Shown in pieces: positions 53,253 through 61,258 of a DNA stretch of 64,000 bases (positions within the stretch are counted from its first letter, which is position 1; every line of letters starts with the position of its first letter). Position numbers and translations under genes: made by a program. The DNA comes from JALEFZ01 sp039817415 (lineage in GTDB: Bacteria; Bacteroidota; Bacteroidia; J057). The notes beneath the pieces are model-generated. The model saw only the letters and a program-made list of their open reading frames with translations, searched no databases and was not told the origin of the DNA. The DNA lies in assembly GCA_039817415.1 (NCBI GenBank), contig JBCBVV010000004.1, forward strand, positions 176,882 to 240,881. Direction: 5' to 3'.

Positions 53253-54068
53253 TTATTTTCTTCGAATTCCGATTACATTCGGAATAGGCCATTCGCGGTC
53301 ATTTCCATCGTTCTCATAGAAGCCTGTTTCGTAACTCCCAAAAAGTGTAAGCCTCTTCTTGGGGTGGTTGATATGCAAAGACGCCTCTGGACCACCTTCG
53401 AGGTACATCGCTTTTTTCAGCTCAATGGAAGAGCCTAAAAGAATATTGATAAAGTTGTGCACCTTATGCGGGGAGCGGGTAAAAATGAAGAGGGCATTAC
53501 CTTCTTTGTCTTCTCCGAGTATAACCATGCTCCACATCTTTGGCTGCAGGGACCATCTGTTCTTCTGTTGGCAGTCTACCATACGGATGCTTTGGGCAAA
53601 GCTATTGTATTTCTTTTTCAGCAAATCCCAGTTTTGGCATTTTCGATCTATGAGTTGGAAAGCTGGAACATCCTTGCTTTTTGGGTTAAAGGCAGCAATA
53701 GTATTGTCGCTATTGAGCTGGGGATTGTTCTTATTCCCAAAATGCTCCATATACCCTTTGTTGGTTTTGTAATCGTTTAGAAACATCCCTGTATTCACAA
53801 CTGCGACTAAATTCTTCTTCTTGGCCCAGTTCGAAGCCGTCAATGTAGTTTCGCCAGGATTTTTGGCAGAGGGCAAATCGAATTCAAATTTGTGGGGATC
53901 AATTTTCAGAATAGAAATTTTACCATTGCCTATTTGGGGTGCTGGTGAAGGAATAAACTCCACAAAATGAAGGCCCTCTTCCAACTTTTGCCATTCTAAG
54001 ACAGCATTGGAGGAAGTAAACGCAAAGGCCATCAATAGGCTGCCCGTAAGGAGAAAAATACTTTTCAA
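53253..54068 (-). CDS. Phosphodiester glycosidase (NAGPA-domain) family protein
   Basis: 271 residues. The signal peptide (MKSIFLLTGSLLMAFAFTSS) requires the TTG at 54066-54068 as start; the next ATG (residue 13) lacks the basic N-terminus. The domain has NLVAVVNTGMFLNDYK (about 88-103), SMVILGEDKEGNALFIFT and YLEGGPEASLHI near the C-terminus, as in the family of human uncovering enzyme (NAGPA), which cuts a GlcNAc-phosphodiester. The bacterial substrate is unknown; a surface polymer or teichoic-like glycan is possible. Periplasmic location inferred. Confidence 0.8.
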   Translation of the reverse strand: MKSIFLLTGSLLMAFAFTSSNAVLEWQKLEEGLHFVEFIPSPAPQIGNGKISILKIDPHKFEFDLPSAKNPGETTLTASNWAKKKNLVAVVNTGMFLNDYKTNKGYMEHFGNKNNPQLNSDNTIAAFNPKSKDVPAFQLIDRKCQNWDLLKKKYNSFAQSIRMVDCQQKNRWSLQPKMWSMVILGEDKEGNALFIFTRSPHKVHNFINILLGSSIELKKAMYLEGGPEASLHINHPKKRLTLFGSYETGFYENDGNDREWPIPNVIGIRRK

Positions 54069-54237
54069 GGCTTTTTATTTTCATAAGGCAACACGGAAAA
54101 AAAGTTACAGCTGTTGATTACGAGCCTACCTCTTCGACTAATCTGTCGAATTCATTTTTCAACCCCCTGCATGTAAAGTCTTGGACTAATTCGTGTGATA
54201 AGGGACACAACTTTTACAACATTCCAAATAACCAATT

Positions 54238-55707
54238 ATGAAAAAATCTTTAGCCCTCCTCATCCTCATGAGCATGATCAGCCTTGCATTTGCAGAGCGC
54301 TTTGTGATGTTCAAGCCTATCAACCAGACCCGAATTGACCTTACGAGTTCGACCGTTCTTGAATCTATCACGATCAATCCTACTGAAACAGGAAAAGTGA
54401 TCGTCAGATTCGATGGGAATTGTGTCTCAAATGTTGGGGATCGTATTATCCTGGCTGCCAGCAATGATGGAACATGGGGTGTGAATGATGGAAATACCTC
54501 GGTCGAAGCAGCTAGTTCCGACTACAATCAAAACTCCTTTTCCCATACCCGAGTTTATGAAGTAACGGCAGGAAGCCATACCTATTCCGCGGTAGCCCAT
54601 AATTATGTAGAAACTGATGGAAACGGCGAAGCTTCTATTTATGGGAGCCTGACTGTAGAGTTTATTCCTGACGCCCAATTTCAAGTCAAATCGGTAGGCA
54701 TCAGTGCCACCAATATTAACCTAACCACCGAAACCGTACTGGATCAACTGGCTATTACGTCCAGATTCAATGGAAAAGTCATCGTACGCTTTGATGGGAA
54801 GGTCATTTCGACGCCTGGAGATAGAATTGTGGTAGCAGCCAGTGATGAACCAGAGTGGAATGTAAATGATGGCAATGTGAACTTTGAAGCTGTAGACGCT
54901 GACTACAATAGAAATGCCTTTTCGCATACTCGTGTATATGATTTTACAGCAGGAACCCAGAACTATTATGCTGTGGCACAGAACTATGTGGAAACTGATG
55001 GAGACGGAATCGCATCCATTTACGGTACACTTACGGTAGAGTTCATCCCTGATGGAAGCATGCCAACGTACTTCAGCCCAATTAGTGCGACGAAGGTGGA
55101 CCTAAACACCGAAACAAGTCTTGCCCAAGTAACTTTCATTACCAGAGAGCCCGGAAAAGCCATTGTTACCTTCGATGGTATGTGCATCCCTTCTGTAGGA
55201 GATAGAATTGTCCTCGCTGCCAGTGATAATGGAAGCTGGGGAGTAAATGATGGAGCTGTAGGAACAGAAGCTTATGACGCTGACGTAGACCACAAGTCTT
55301 TTTCCCACAGTCGCGTCTACGAAATCAACGAAGGAACACACACCTTCCACGCAGTAGGGCATAATTATGTAGAAACAGCTGGAGATGGAATTGCCTCTAT
55401 TTATGGAGGACTATCCGTGAAATTTATTCCAAGGTCTATAACCAAGCTGGAGGATGAGGTAACGAGCAGTCTTTCCCTTTATCCCAATCCAGTTACAAAT
55501 ATCCTGAATATTGATCTGGCCCCTCAGGTAGGGAATGGGGGAAGCATTGAGGTCTTGGATATGATGGGCAGAATGGTAAAAACCCTTCCGCTTAATGGAA
55601 ACAAAGCCCAAGTAGACGTATCAGGTCTGCAAAAGGGTGCTTACATCATCCAGCTGAAGGATGAGGAAGGCCATAAGCTAGGCAGCAACAAATTCATCAA
55701 GCAGTAA
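54238..55707 (+). CDS. T9SS protein with three copies of an unrecognised ~120-residue repeat
   Basis: 489 residues. Signal peptide ending SLAFAE (about residue 20). Three tandem repeats (about 26-145, 151-266, 272-392) share the pattern I..T.I(D/N)L...T.L......(G)K.IVRFDG...S..GDRI.LAAS....W.VNDG....EA...D.....FSH.RVY....G...(Y/F).AV..NYVET.G(D)G.ASIYG.L.V(E/K)FIP. The conserved core suggests a beta-sandwich. No known family was recognised. The last 75 residues are a T9SS sorting domain (LSLYPNPVTNIL...GAYIIQL). It is probably a surface protein or secreted enzyme/adhesin. Confidence 0.75.
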   Translation: MKKSLALLILMSMISLAFAERFVMFKPINQTRIDLTSSTVLESITINPTETGKVIVRFDGNCVSNVGDRIILAASNDGTWGVNDGNTSVEAASSDYNQNSFSHTRVYEVTAGSHTYSAVAHNYVETDGNGEASIYGSLTVEFIPDAQFQVKSVGISATNINLTTETVLDQLAITSRFNGKVIVRFDGKVISTPGDRIVVAASDEPEWNVNDGNVNFEAVDADYNRNAFSHTRVYDFTAGTQNYYAVAQNYVETDGDGIASIYGTLTVEFIPDGSMPTYFSPISATKVDLNTETSLAQVTFITREPGKAIVTFDGMCIPSVGDRIVLAASDNGSWGVNDGAVGTEAYDADVDHKSFSHSRVYEINEGTHTFHAVGHNYVETAGDGIASIYGGLSVKFIPRSITKLEDEVTSSLSLYPNPVTNILNIDLAPQVGNGGSIEVLDMMGRMVKTLPLNGNKAQVDVSGLQKGAYIIQLKDEEGHKLGSNKFIKQ

Positions 55708-55731
55708 GTAGTAGATAGGCTATTAGGCAAA

Positions 55732-55764
55732 AGGGCTTGCACCTCGGTGTAGGCCCTATTTTTA
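55732..55764 (+). terminator. Intrinsic terminator of the triple-repeat T9SS gene
   Basis: AGGGCTTGCACC / GGTGTAGGCCCT pair with two G-U wobbles around a 2-base loop, followed by ATTTTTA, 25 bases after the stop. It overlaps the stop region of the convergent GT2 gene. Confidence 0.85.
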
Positions 55765-56547
55765 TCCCATTGATTTCACAAGCTTAGCTTTCTCCTCAGC
55801 TGTGGCTTTCTCAAAAATTTTGAATTTGCCTATTCCCAGCTTCTGTAAAAAGTACTGTAGAGAAACCCCTAAGACCCCCATTCCGTACTCGACAGAATTC
55901 CAGAAGTTGATGGAGGAGGCTTCCTTGAAATACTTTGTAGGACAGGTGATTTCAGCTATCTCATAGCCTTCAAAGAAGATTTGTGCCAGCATCTGGTTGT
56001 CAAAGACAAAGTTGTCAGAGTTGTTGTGGTAATTAACTGCTTGAAGAACTTCTTTGGAGAAAGCTCTATAACCCGTATGATATTCTGATAACTTTTGTCC
56101 CATGAGGATATTCTGGGCAAGGGTCAGAAAGCGATTGGCAACATACTTGTACATGGGCATCCCACCTTTGTGCGCCCCTTTACCTAAAATTCGAGAACCC
56201 AATACAACCGGGTAGACACCATTGGCAATGAGGTAACACATGGAGTGCAGAAGCTTAGGGGTATACTGGTAATCAGGATGAAGCATTACCACGATATCCG
56301 AATTCAGTTCTAAGGCCTTGTCATAGCAAGACTTTTGATTTCCCCCATATCCCTTGTTTTTGGTATGCGGAATGATGTGTTCTATTCCCAATTCAAGGGC
56401 GGTTTTGATGGTATCATCACGGCTTTGATCATCTACCAAAACAACATGATCCACGATATCATGTGGAATCTCTGCGTAGGTTTGGGGAAGGGTCTTTTCC
56501 GCGTTATAGGCCGGCATCACGACCGTAATGGTCTTGTCTCCAATCAT
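55762..56547 (-). CDS. GT2 glycosyltransferase, polyprenyl-phosphate sugar synthase-like
   Basis: 261 residues. GT-A fold with TITVVMPAYNAEKTLPQTY at the start, VLVDDQSRDDT, then the DXD-like HPDYQY and the helix GSRIL..GAHKGGMP.YK..ANRFL. These features match dolichyl-phosphate mannose synthase-like (DPM/DPG) enzymes, which make polyprenyl-phosphate sugars. There is no C-terminal TM helix, so it is peripheral. It starts 5 bases after the GT39 gene on the same strand; the polyprenyl sugar is probably the GT39 donor. Confidence 0.85.
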   Translation of the reverse strand: MIGDKTITVVMPAYNAEKTLPQTYAEIPHDIVDHVVLVDDQSRDDTIKTALELGIEHIIPHTKNKGYGGNQKSCYDKALELNSDIVVMLHPDYQYTPKLLHSMCYLIANGVYPVVLGSRILGKGAHKGGMPMYKYVANRFLTLAQNILMGQKLSEYHTGYRAFSKEVLQAVNYHNNSDNFVFDNQMLAQIFFEGYEIAEITCPTKYFKEASSINFWNSVEYGMGVLGVSLQYFLQKLGIGKFKIFEKATAEEKAKLVKSMG

Positions 56548-56552
56548 GTCTG

Positions 56553-58187
56553 TCAGTTTGGGGATCGCTTATAGAAGGCAAATCCATTGCTGCTATATAA
56601 AAATTCCAATTGAGGATACAAGTTTTCCAACTTTTCCTTTTTGTGAATTTTTGTGGCAAAATAAGCAGGTTTATCTAATTCTCCTGTCATCAACCAATAC
56701 ACATCATGGGCTCTTGCATCTTGTTGAGCTGGAACTTTAGCATAAAAACAGGGTGCATAACTCTTGTAAAAGACACTCATCGCATAGGCATCCTCTTCTG
56801 CGTGGGACTTCCAAAATTCAATAGCTGAATGTTGTGAATACTCTTCAATCCGAGGTACAACCCAAACTACCGTCAATAAGGTGAATAAAGCAGTGCCAAA
56901 GAAAAGTACCCAAGTGGCAGGCTGTATGTTTTTCCTCCACCCAATCAAACTCATCGTCAATCCTCCTAATAGAAAAAGGGCTGGTACTCCTTCCATTCCT
57001 TTCCAATTTCCATTCGCTTCAAGGTTTCCTTTGGCAAAAGGATCCTGAATCCAGTCCGCCGCCTGCAAGCTCTGTTGTATGTCTTCAGCAAAAAACAGTA
57101 CGCCTACTAAGGTTATAAATATCCCTCCGACAAATATCAAAGCTCCTTTTTGCCATACCTTGATAGAATTTTCTTTCGCCCACATGCTATGAATATTCCA
57201 GGCTGCCAGAAAGGCAATCGGGAAATAACACATGGAGGAATAATGGACAATCTTCGTTCTGACAATGGAGAAGAGCACAATCACCACCCAGAAAGTGATT
57301 TTCATGATCTGTACAAGGGCCTTTTTACCGGACTTATCCCTTCGAAGCAATTCACCTAAAGCAAAAATGGAGGCTGGAAATACCCCTATGAATAGCACCA
57401 CTACATGGTAGCCCGGAAATCCCCCATGACCTGCATCCTTGGTTTGGAAAAGGCGAATCTGATACTCAATAAAATCAACTACTACATCCCATCTTCCTTG
57501 AAAAATCTGAAGGATAAACCAAAAACCGCCAATTGCTACAAAACCCACAAATAACAATAGGATATCTACAAATCTGACCTGAAAGAGGCGATCTCGATTC
57601 AAAATCAAAAAGCTCAGTCCTACCAATCCCACAATCAATGGCCCAACAGGCCCCTTCGTCAACATGGCGCCTCCTGTAAATACCCCAGCAAGCAAAATGG
57701 ATAATCCTTTTTGTTGGCTATCCGTCAGGTAGCGATAGCCAAAATAGATCCCGAGCATCATGAAGAGATTAAACCAAGGATCAATGATACCCGATTTGAA
57801 GTATAGGAAGGGTAAAATCGAACAACCATATGCCAAGGCCCATAACCATCCCAATTTTTCGTCCTTTTCCCGTTTTCCGATCCAATACAGCACCAGCAAG
57901 GTAAGAATGCCACATAAGGCATTGGGAAAACGAGCAGCAAATTCATTTACTCCGAAGAGCTTCATGGACGCTGCCTGCATCCAAATAAAGAGGGGCGGCT
58001 TCTCCCAGAAGGGTTGAAAATTGATTTGAACGAAGGTATAGTCCCCTGAGACGACCATCTCACGGGCGGATTCAGCAAAGTTGATTTCGTCCCAGTCAAA
58101 GAGATGGGCGCTTCCAAGGAAAGGAATATAGGCCATTGCGGCCAGAAGGATGATGATAATTTCAGTGGGTATCCTCGAACGGTTCAT
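56553..58187 (-). CDS. GT39 (ArnT/PMT-like) membrane glycosyltransferase
   Basis: 544 residues from ATG 58187; the TTG further upstream was not used. About 11 TM helices. The first periplasmic loop holds FDWDEINFAESAREMV (Asp-Glu of the catalytic site), followed by QPFWEKPPLFIWMQA; both are marks of the ArnT/PMT family. It uses a polyprenyl-phosphate sugar to modify a lipid or a protein on the periplasmic side. The GT2 gene 5 bases downstream probably supplies the donor. Target (lipid A, glycolipid or protein) is not readable. Confidence 0.88.
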   Translation of the reverse strand: MNRSRIPTEIIIILLAAMAYIPFLGSAHLFDWDEINFAESAREMVVSGDYTFVQINFQPFWEKPPLFIWMQAASMKLFGVNEFAARFPNALCGILTLLVLYWIGKREKDEKLGWLWALAYGCSILPFLYFKSGIIDPWFNLFMMLGIYFGYRYLTDSQQKGLSILLAGVFTGGAMLTKGPVGPLIVGLVGLSFLILNRDRLFQVRFVDILLLFVGFVAIGGFWFILQIFQGRWDVVVDFIEYQIRLFQTKDAGHGGFPGYHVVVLFIGVFPASIFALGELLRRDKSGKKALVQIMKITFWVVIVLFSIVRTKIVHYSSMCYFPIAFLAAWNIHSMWAKENSIKVWQKGALIFVGGIFITLVGVLFFAEDIQQSLQAADWIQDPFAKGNLEANGNWKGMEGVPALFLLGGLTMSLIGWRKNIQPATWVLFFGTALFTLLTVVWVVPRIEEYSQHSAIEFWKSHAEEDAYAMSVFYKSYAPCFYAKVPAQQDARAHDVYWLMTGELDKPAYFATKIHKKEKLENLYPQLEFLYSSNGFAFYKRSPN

Positions 58188-58315
58188 AGCTAACTGCCTT
58201 GGAAGGGCAAAATCTTTAACGGGCAATATAGCTTGATAAGAAGTACGGTACGACTATTTTTTTGAAAAAGGCAGGAAAAAATAAAGGCGTTGGACTTAGG
58301 GTATTCCCTCTTTCC

Positions 58316-58858
58316 TCAATTTTCATATTCAACTTCTGCCTTAAATACTCCCTCTATCCTCTCTTTCTTTTGTGATTCGAAAATCCAGCAATCTTCTAGG
58401 ACAGAGCAATACTGAACCTTAAGAGAAGCTTTGAAAAGTTCGTAGGCCATCTCTCGACTTTCTTCATCCCAGGGCATAAAAAACAAGGTTCTTTTTTCTC
58501 CAGCTTTCATGACCGTCTGGTTAAATCCAGACATTCTGATCCTTCCATAATCCTGATGATGTCCCGCTTTGATGGTATCTAGGAGCTGCTCAAATCTTTT
58601 GTAGGATCGCCCCTTGTAGGTAAGGCTAACGGATTTGATTAAGGCTGGTCCTGTTCCATTATTGGTGGCATTGAAGCTGAAACCCTCCCCGCTGAAAGAA
58701 GATGATATGGTAAGGAAGGGCCAGACCATGGCTTTCTGTTCAGCACGGTGCAAATTGGTCTCATAAATGGATACCACAAGTGCCAATGAGCTGATAAATA
58801 GGGCCATAATAGTCCCCCATAATTGAAAACGACCTGATGCTTTGCTTACCTCTTCCAT
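58316..58858 (-). CDS. Small one-TM protein with beta-rich periplasmic domain
   Basis: 180 residues. A TM helix (about 14-31: WGTIMALFISSLALVVSIY) is followed by a domain with FSFNATNNGTGPALIKSVSLTYKGR, a pattern common in immunoglobulin-like domains of unknown membrane proteins, and a later FFMPWDEES motif. No family with a known role was recognised. It is separated from the GT39 gene by about 130 bases. It is probably an inner-membrane protein facing the periplasm. Confidence 0.6.
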   Translation of the reverse strand: MEEVSKASGRFQLWGTIMALFISSLALVVSIYETNLHRAEQKAMVWPFLTISSSFSGEGFSFNATNNGTGPALIKSVSLTYKGRSYKRFEQLLDTIKAGHHQDYGRIRMSGFNQTVMKAGEKRTLFFMPWDEESREMAYELFKASLKVQYCSVLEDCWIFESQKKERIEGVFKAEVEYEN

Positions 58859-58910
58859 ACTAACTTTCGAATTCCCATTCGTTTATTCAAGGGGAATGAT
58901 TTTTTCCACA

Positions 58911-58940
58911 AAAAAAGGAGAACGATCGCTCGCCCTCCCA
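58911..58940 (-). terminator. Possible terminator of the small membrane gene
   Basis: On the minus strand GGAG ... CTCC with an inner GAGCGATCGTTCTC-like pairing is followed by TTTTTTT. The stem is irregular, so the call is tentative. Confidence 0.35.
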
Positions 58941-58972
58941 AAAATTCAAAGCTATTCTAAATTCTTAATGTT

Positions 58973-59347
58973 TCACATATAGGACTCTGCCAATTGAAGC
59001 CCTACATAGATAGTTGCTACGGTCAGCCAAATCAATTGAGGCCACATGAGCCTTGAAAGCCTTGGATTGACATTCTTTAAATTTTGTTGATGGACCAGGG
59101 TGAAGACAAAGGTTACCACATTGCCTATCATTCCTATTTCCAGACTCTTGTAAAAGCCCGTGTAAAGTGGATAAAGATAAATGGAAACAAGGAGGAAAAT
59201 CCCCCAATTAAAGGTGCCATTTTTCCGACCTATTTGTTTGTTGACTTGAACCAAGGTAACCACCAACAAAGTTGTCAGCAGAAATACCCAAACAGGTCCT
59301 GCTGCGGAATCAATCCAGCGTAAATAGCCTAGGATAGTACTAACCAT
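58973..59347 (-). CDS. Small multi-pass membrane protein of unknown function
   Basis: 124 residues with about four hydrophobic helices (VWVFLLTTLLVVTLVQV, GIFLLVSIYLYPLYT, GMIGNVVTFVFTLVHQ and LMWPQLIWLTVATIYVGLQ) and short charged loops between (QIGRKNGTF, NVNPRLSR). No motif or family was recognised. It stands alone between the one-TM protein and the LOG-family gene, each separated by more than 60 bases. Inner-membrane location is inferred. Confidence 0.6.
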   Translation of the reverse strand: MVSTILGYLRWIDSAAGPVWVFLLTTLLVVTLVQVNKQIGRKNGTFNWGIFLLVSIYLYPLYTGFYKSLEIGMIGNVVTFVFTLVHQQNLKNVNPRLSRLMWPQLIWLTVATIYVGLQLAESYM

Positions 59348-59416
59348 TGTGTTGTATCATTATGTGAAAGGGAAAAGCGTTATGCCTAACAAATGACACG
59401 AAAAAATATTAAATAA

Positions 59417-60514
59417 TTAAACAAAACTACGTAAATGTTTAATAATTTCTTCATTGGTATCGTAAATGCCCAAGTTCAAGTTTTTCAGGGCACCTTTTAG
59501 AGACATGTATTCAATGGCTGTATAAAGCGGTCTTTCCAATGTCCAATAAGATTTGTTCATAAAGACCATAGGAGAGGCAAAACCAAACGTCTGATAATGG
59601 TTTTGAGCAAGATCCTGGAAGATTTCCTGCATGGTACCTGCACTACCAGGCGCAAACACTATCCCTCCTTTCGAAATGGCCAGAAGGCCTTCCTCACGAT
59701 GACTATTGTGGAAATATTTAGCGATATGTGTAGCAAAAGGCGTGGGAGGTTCATGGCCGTAATGCCAAGTAGGAATCCCTAAACTCTGAAAAGCCGTTTC
59801 AGGAAACTTATCAAACACTTGAAACCCTACCTGCAACCAGTTGGGATGGTCATAAGTGGGTGCTTTGGCAAGATGTTCGATGGCCTCATACATATCCTTC
59901 ATCTTCCTTCCACCAAACCAAGCACCTACATGCGTCGCTTCCATCACCCCTGGTCCTCCCCCTGAAATCATCAAATAGCCTTCCTCGGTTAACGTCTTGG
60001 CAATCTCAGCTGCCTGAATGTAAGCGGCTTCACCTCTACCCACACTATGTCCCCCCATGATTGCGACTACCTTCTTTTCGTCATAGTTTCTTAAAAATTC
60101 ATACAGTGCATCTGTAATGGAATGATCATGAAGCCATTGTGCCAGGCTTTCACGGATATTGGCATGATGTCGGCCTACCTTTTCGAAGTGATCAAACATC
60201 ACCTTATCTGGCGTGTGTTGATAGGTGCTTGGTTGTTGATGTTGATAGCCTTTGTAAAGCGTTTCCTTATTGTATAACGAATTGGGATAGGGATCAAAGG
60301 GTACACTAAGATCGGAAAAGATGTAGTTGTCCTTGTACAGATAATTCCAAAGCCGGGGACTCATGTCGCATCCTAGGAATAAGCAGTCTTTGAAGGAAAT
60401 ATGGATCAATTCTTCCTCCATATTTCGTAGATCAAGGTTTTGGACAGCAATATTGGTGAGTTCTCTTCTGGACAGAAACTGGCTAAACTCACTGATGGAT
60501 TCAAATTCCTTCAT
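59417..60514 (-). CDS. LOG-family (Rossmann) phosphoribohydrolase-like protein
   Basis: 365 residues, longer than the ~190-residue LOG enzymes because of a ~130-residue N-terminal extension. The Rossmann core starts at KVVAIMGGHSVGRGEAAY and has MISGGGPGVMEATHVGAWFGG and FAPGSAGTMQEIFQDLAQNHY, equal to the PGGxGTxxE motif with Ser in place of the second Gly, a variant common to this long subfamily. LOG enzymes release bases from nucleoside monophosphates (cytokinin activation, or PpnN-type nucleotide turnover). The substrate here is unknown. The N-terminal part starts with LSRRELTNIAVQNLDL. Confidence 0.85.
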   Translation of the reverse strand: MKEFESISEFSQFLSRRELTNIAVQNLDLRNMEEELIHISFKDCLFLGCDMSPRLWNYLYKDNYIFSDLSVPFDPYPNSLYNKETLYKGYQHQQPSTYQHTPDKVMFDHFEKVGRHHANIRESLAQWLHDHSITDALYEFLRNYDEKKVVAIMGGHSVGRGEAAYIQAAEIAKTLTEEGYLMISGGGPGVMEATHVGAWFGGRKMKDMYEAIEHLAKAPTYDHPNWLQVGFQVFDKFPETAFQSLGIPTWHYGHEPPTPFATHIAKYFHNSHREEGLLAISKGGIVFAPGSAGTMQEIFQDLAQNHYQTFGFASPMVFMNKSYWTLERPLYTAIEYMSLKGALKNLNLGIYDTNEEIIKHLRSFV

Positions 60515-60651
60515 AGGGGTACAATTAGAAGGGGAATAAATAGAATGGGGAGGGGAAAGGCAAGGAAATACCTCAGTTAAGCCCTTTTAGCCAACTGATT
60601 GTACCCTCAGATAGAATCGAATCTCAATGGGTCGCTATTTTAAAAGACTGT

Positions 60652-61065
60652 CTAAGACAAAAATACCTCTTCCTCCTTGACAAAGGCTTTGAACTCAATG
60701 GGGTTGCCACTAAGGTCAAAGACGAACATCGTGTATTGCTCACCAAGCTTGCCCTTATATCTTAGTTGAGGACGGATAAGAAAATCAACCTGGGCCTTCT
60801 CCAGTTTTTGTTGGACCACTTTAAATTGATCGACTGAAAGTAAGCAGCCAAAATGAGGAATTGGCACCTCTACACCATCTACATGACCGCAATAATCCAG
60901 CTCTGGAATATCATGGCTGACATGGGCAGACAATTGATGGCTAAAAAAATTAAAATCTATCCAGGTGTCAGTGGATCGTCCTTTCTGACAGCCAAGGATT
61001 TCGATATAAAATTTTCGAGTAGACGCTATGTCCTTGACTTTAAAAGCATAATGGAATGGGCTCAT
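60652..61065 (-). CDS. VOC-superfamily (glyoxalase-like) protein
   Basis: 137 residues forming two beta-alpha-beta-beta-beta modules. The first begins PFHYAFKVKDIASTRKFYIEILGC with a possible metal His, and the last strand NPIEFKAF supplies a Glu. Members act as dioxygenases, glyoxalases or resistance proteins and usually dimerise. No substrate can be assigned. It stands alone, 137 bases from the LOG gene. Confidence 0.85.
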   Translation of the reverse strand: MSPFHYAFKVKDIASTRKFYIEILGCQKGRSTDTWIDFNFFSHQLSAHVSHDIPELDYCGHVDGVEVPIPHFGCLLSVDQFKVVQQKLEKAQVDFLIRPQLRYKGKLGEQYTMFVFDLSGNPIEFKAFVKEEEVFLS

Positions 61066-61258
61066 CTTTGATTTGTTGATTGGAAATGTTCCCTTAAGGT
61101 AAGCGGTGGGAAGGTAAATTCATGCATTTGTAAGTCGATCTGACATGTTGGTTATTCCTTGGTGAATAAATCGCAAGGCGCAGCTAGCACAAAAACTCCA
61201 TTTCCTGCCTCATGAGAAGTTTTCTCCCAATTAATCTTTTTTAAACGGAGGCAATCAC

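Noticed and set aside
59417..60514. Lysine decarboxylase function for the LOG-family protein
   Set aside because: This old label rests on a misannotation; the PGxxGTxxE-type motif belongs to nucleotide phosphoribohydrolases, and no PLP-enzyme motif is present.
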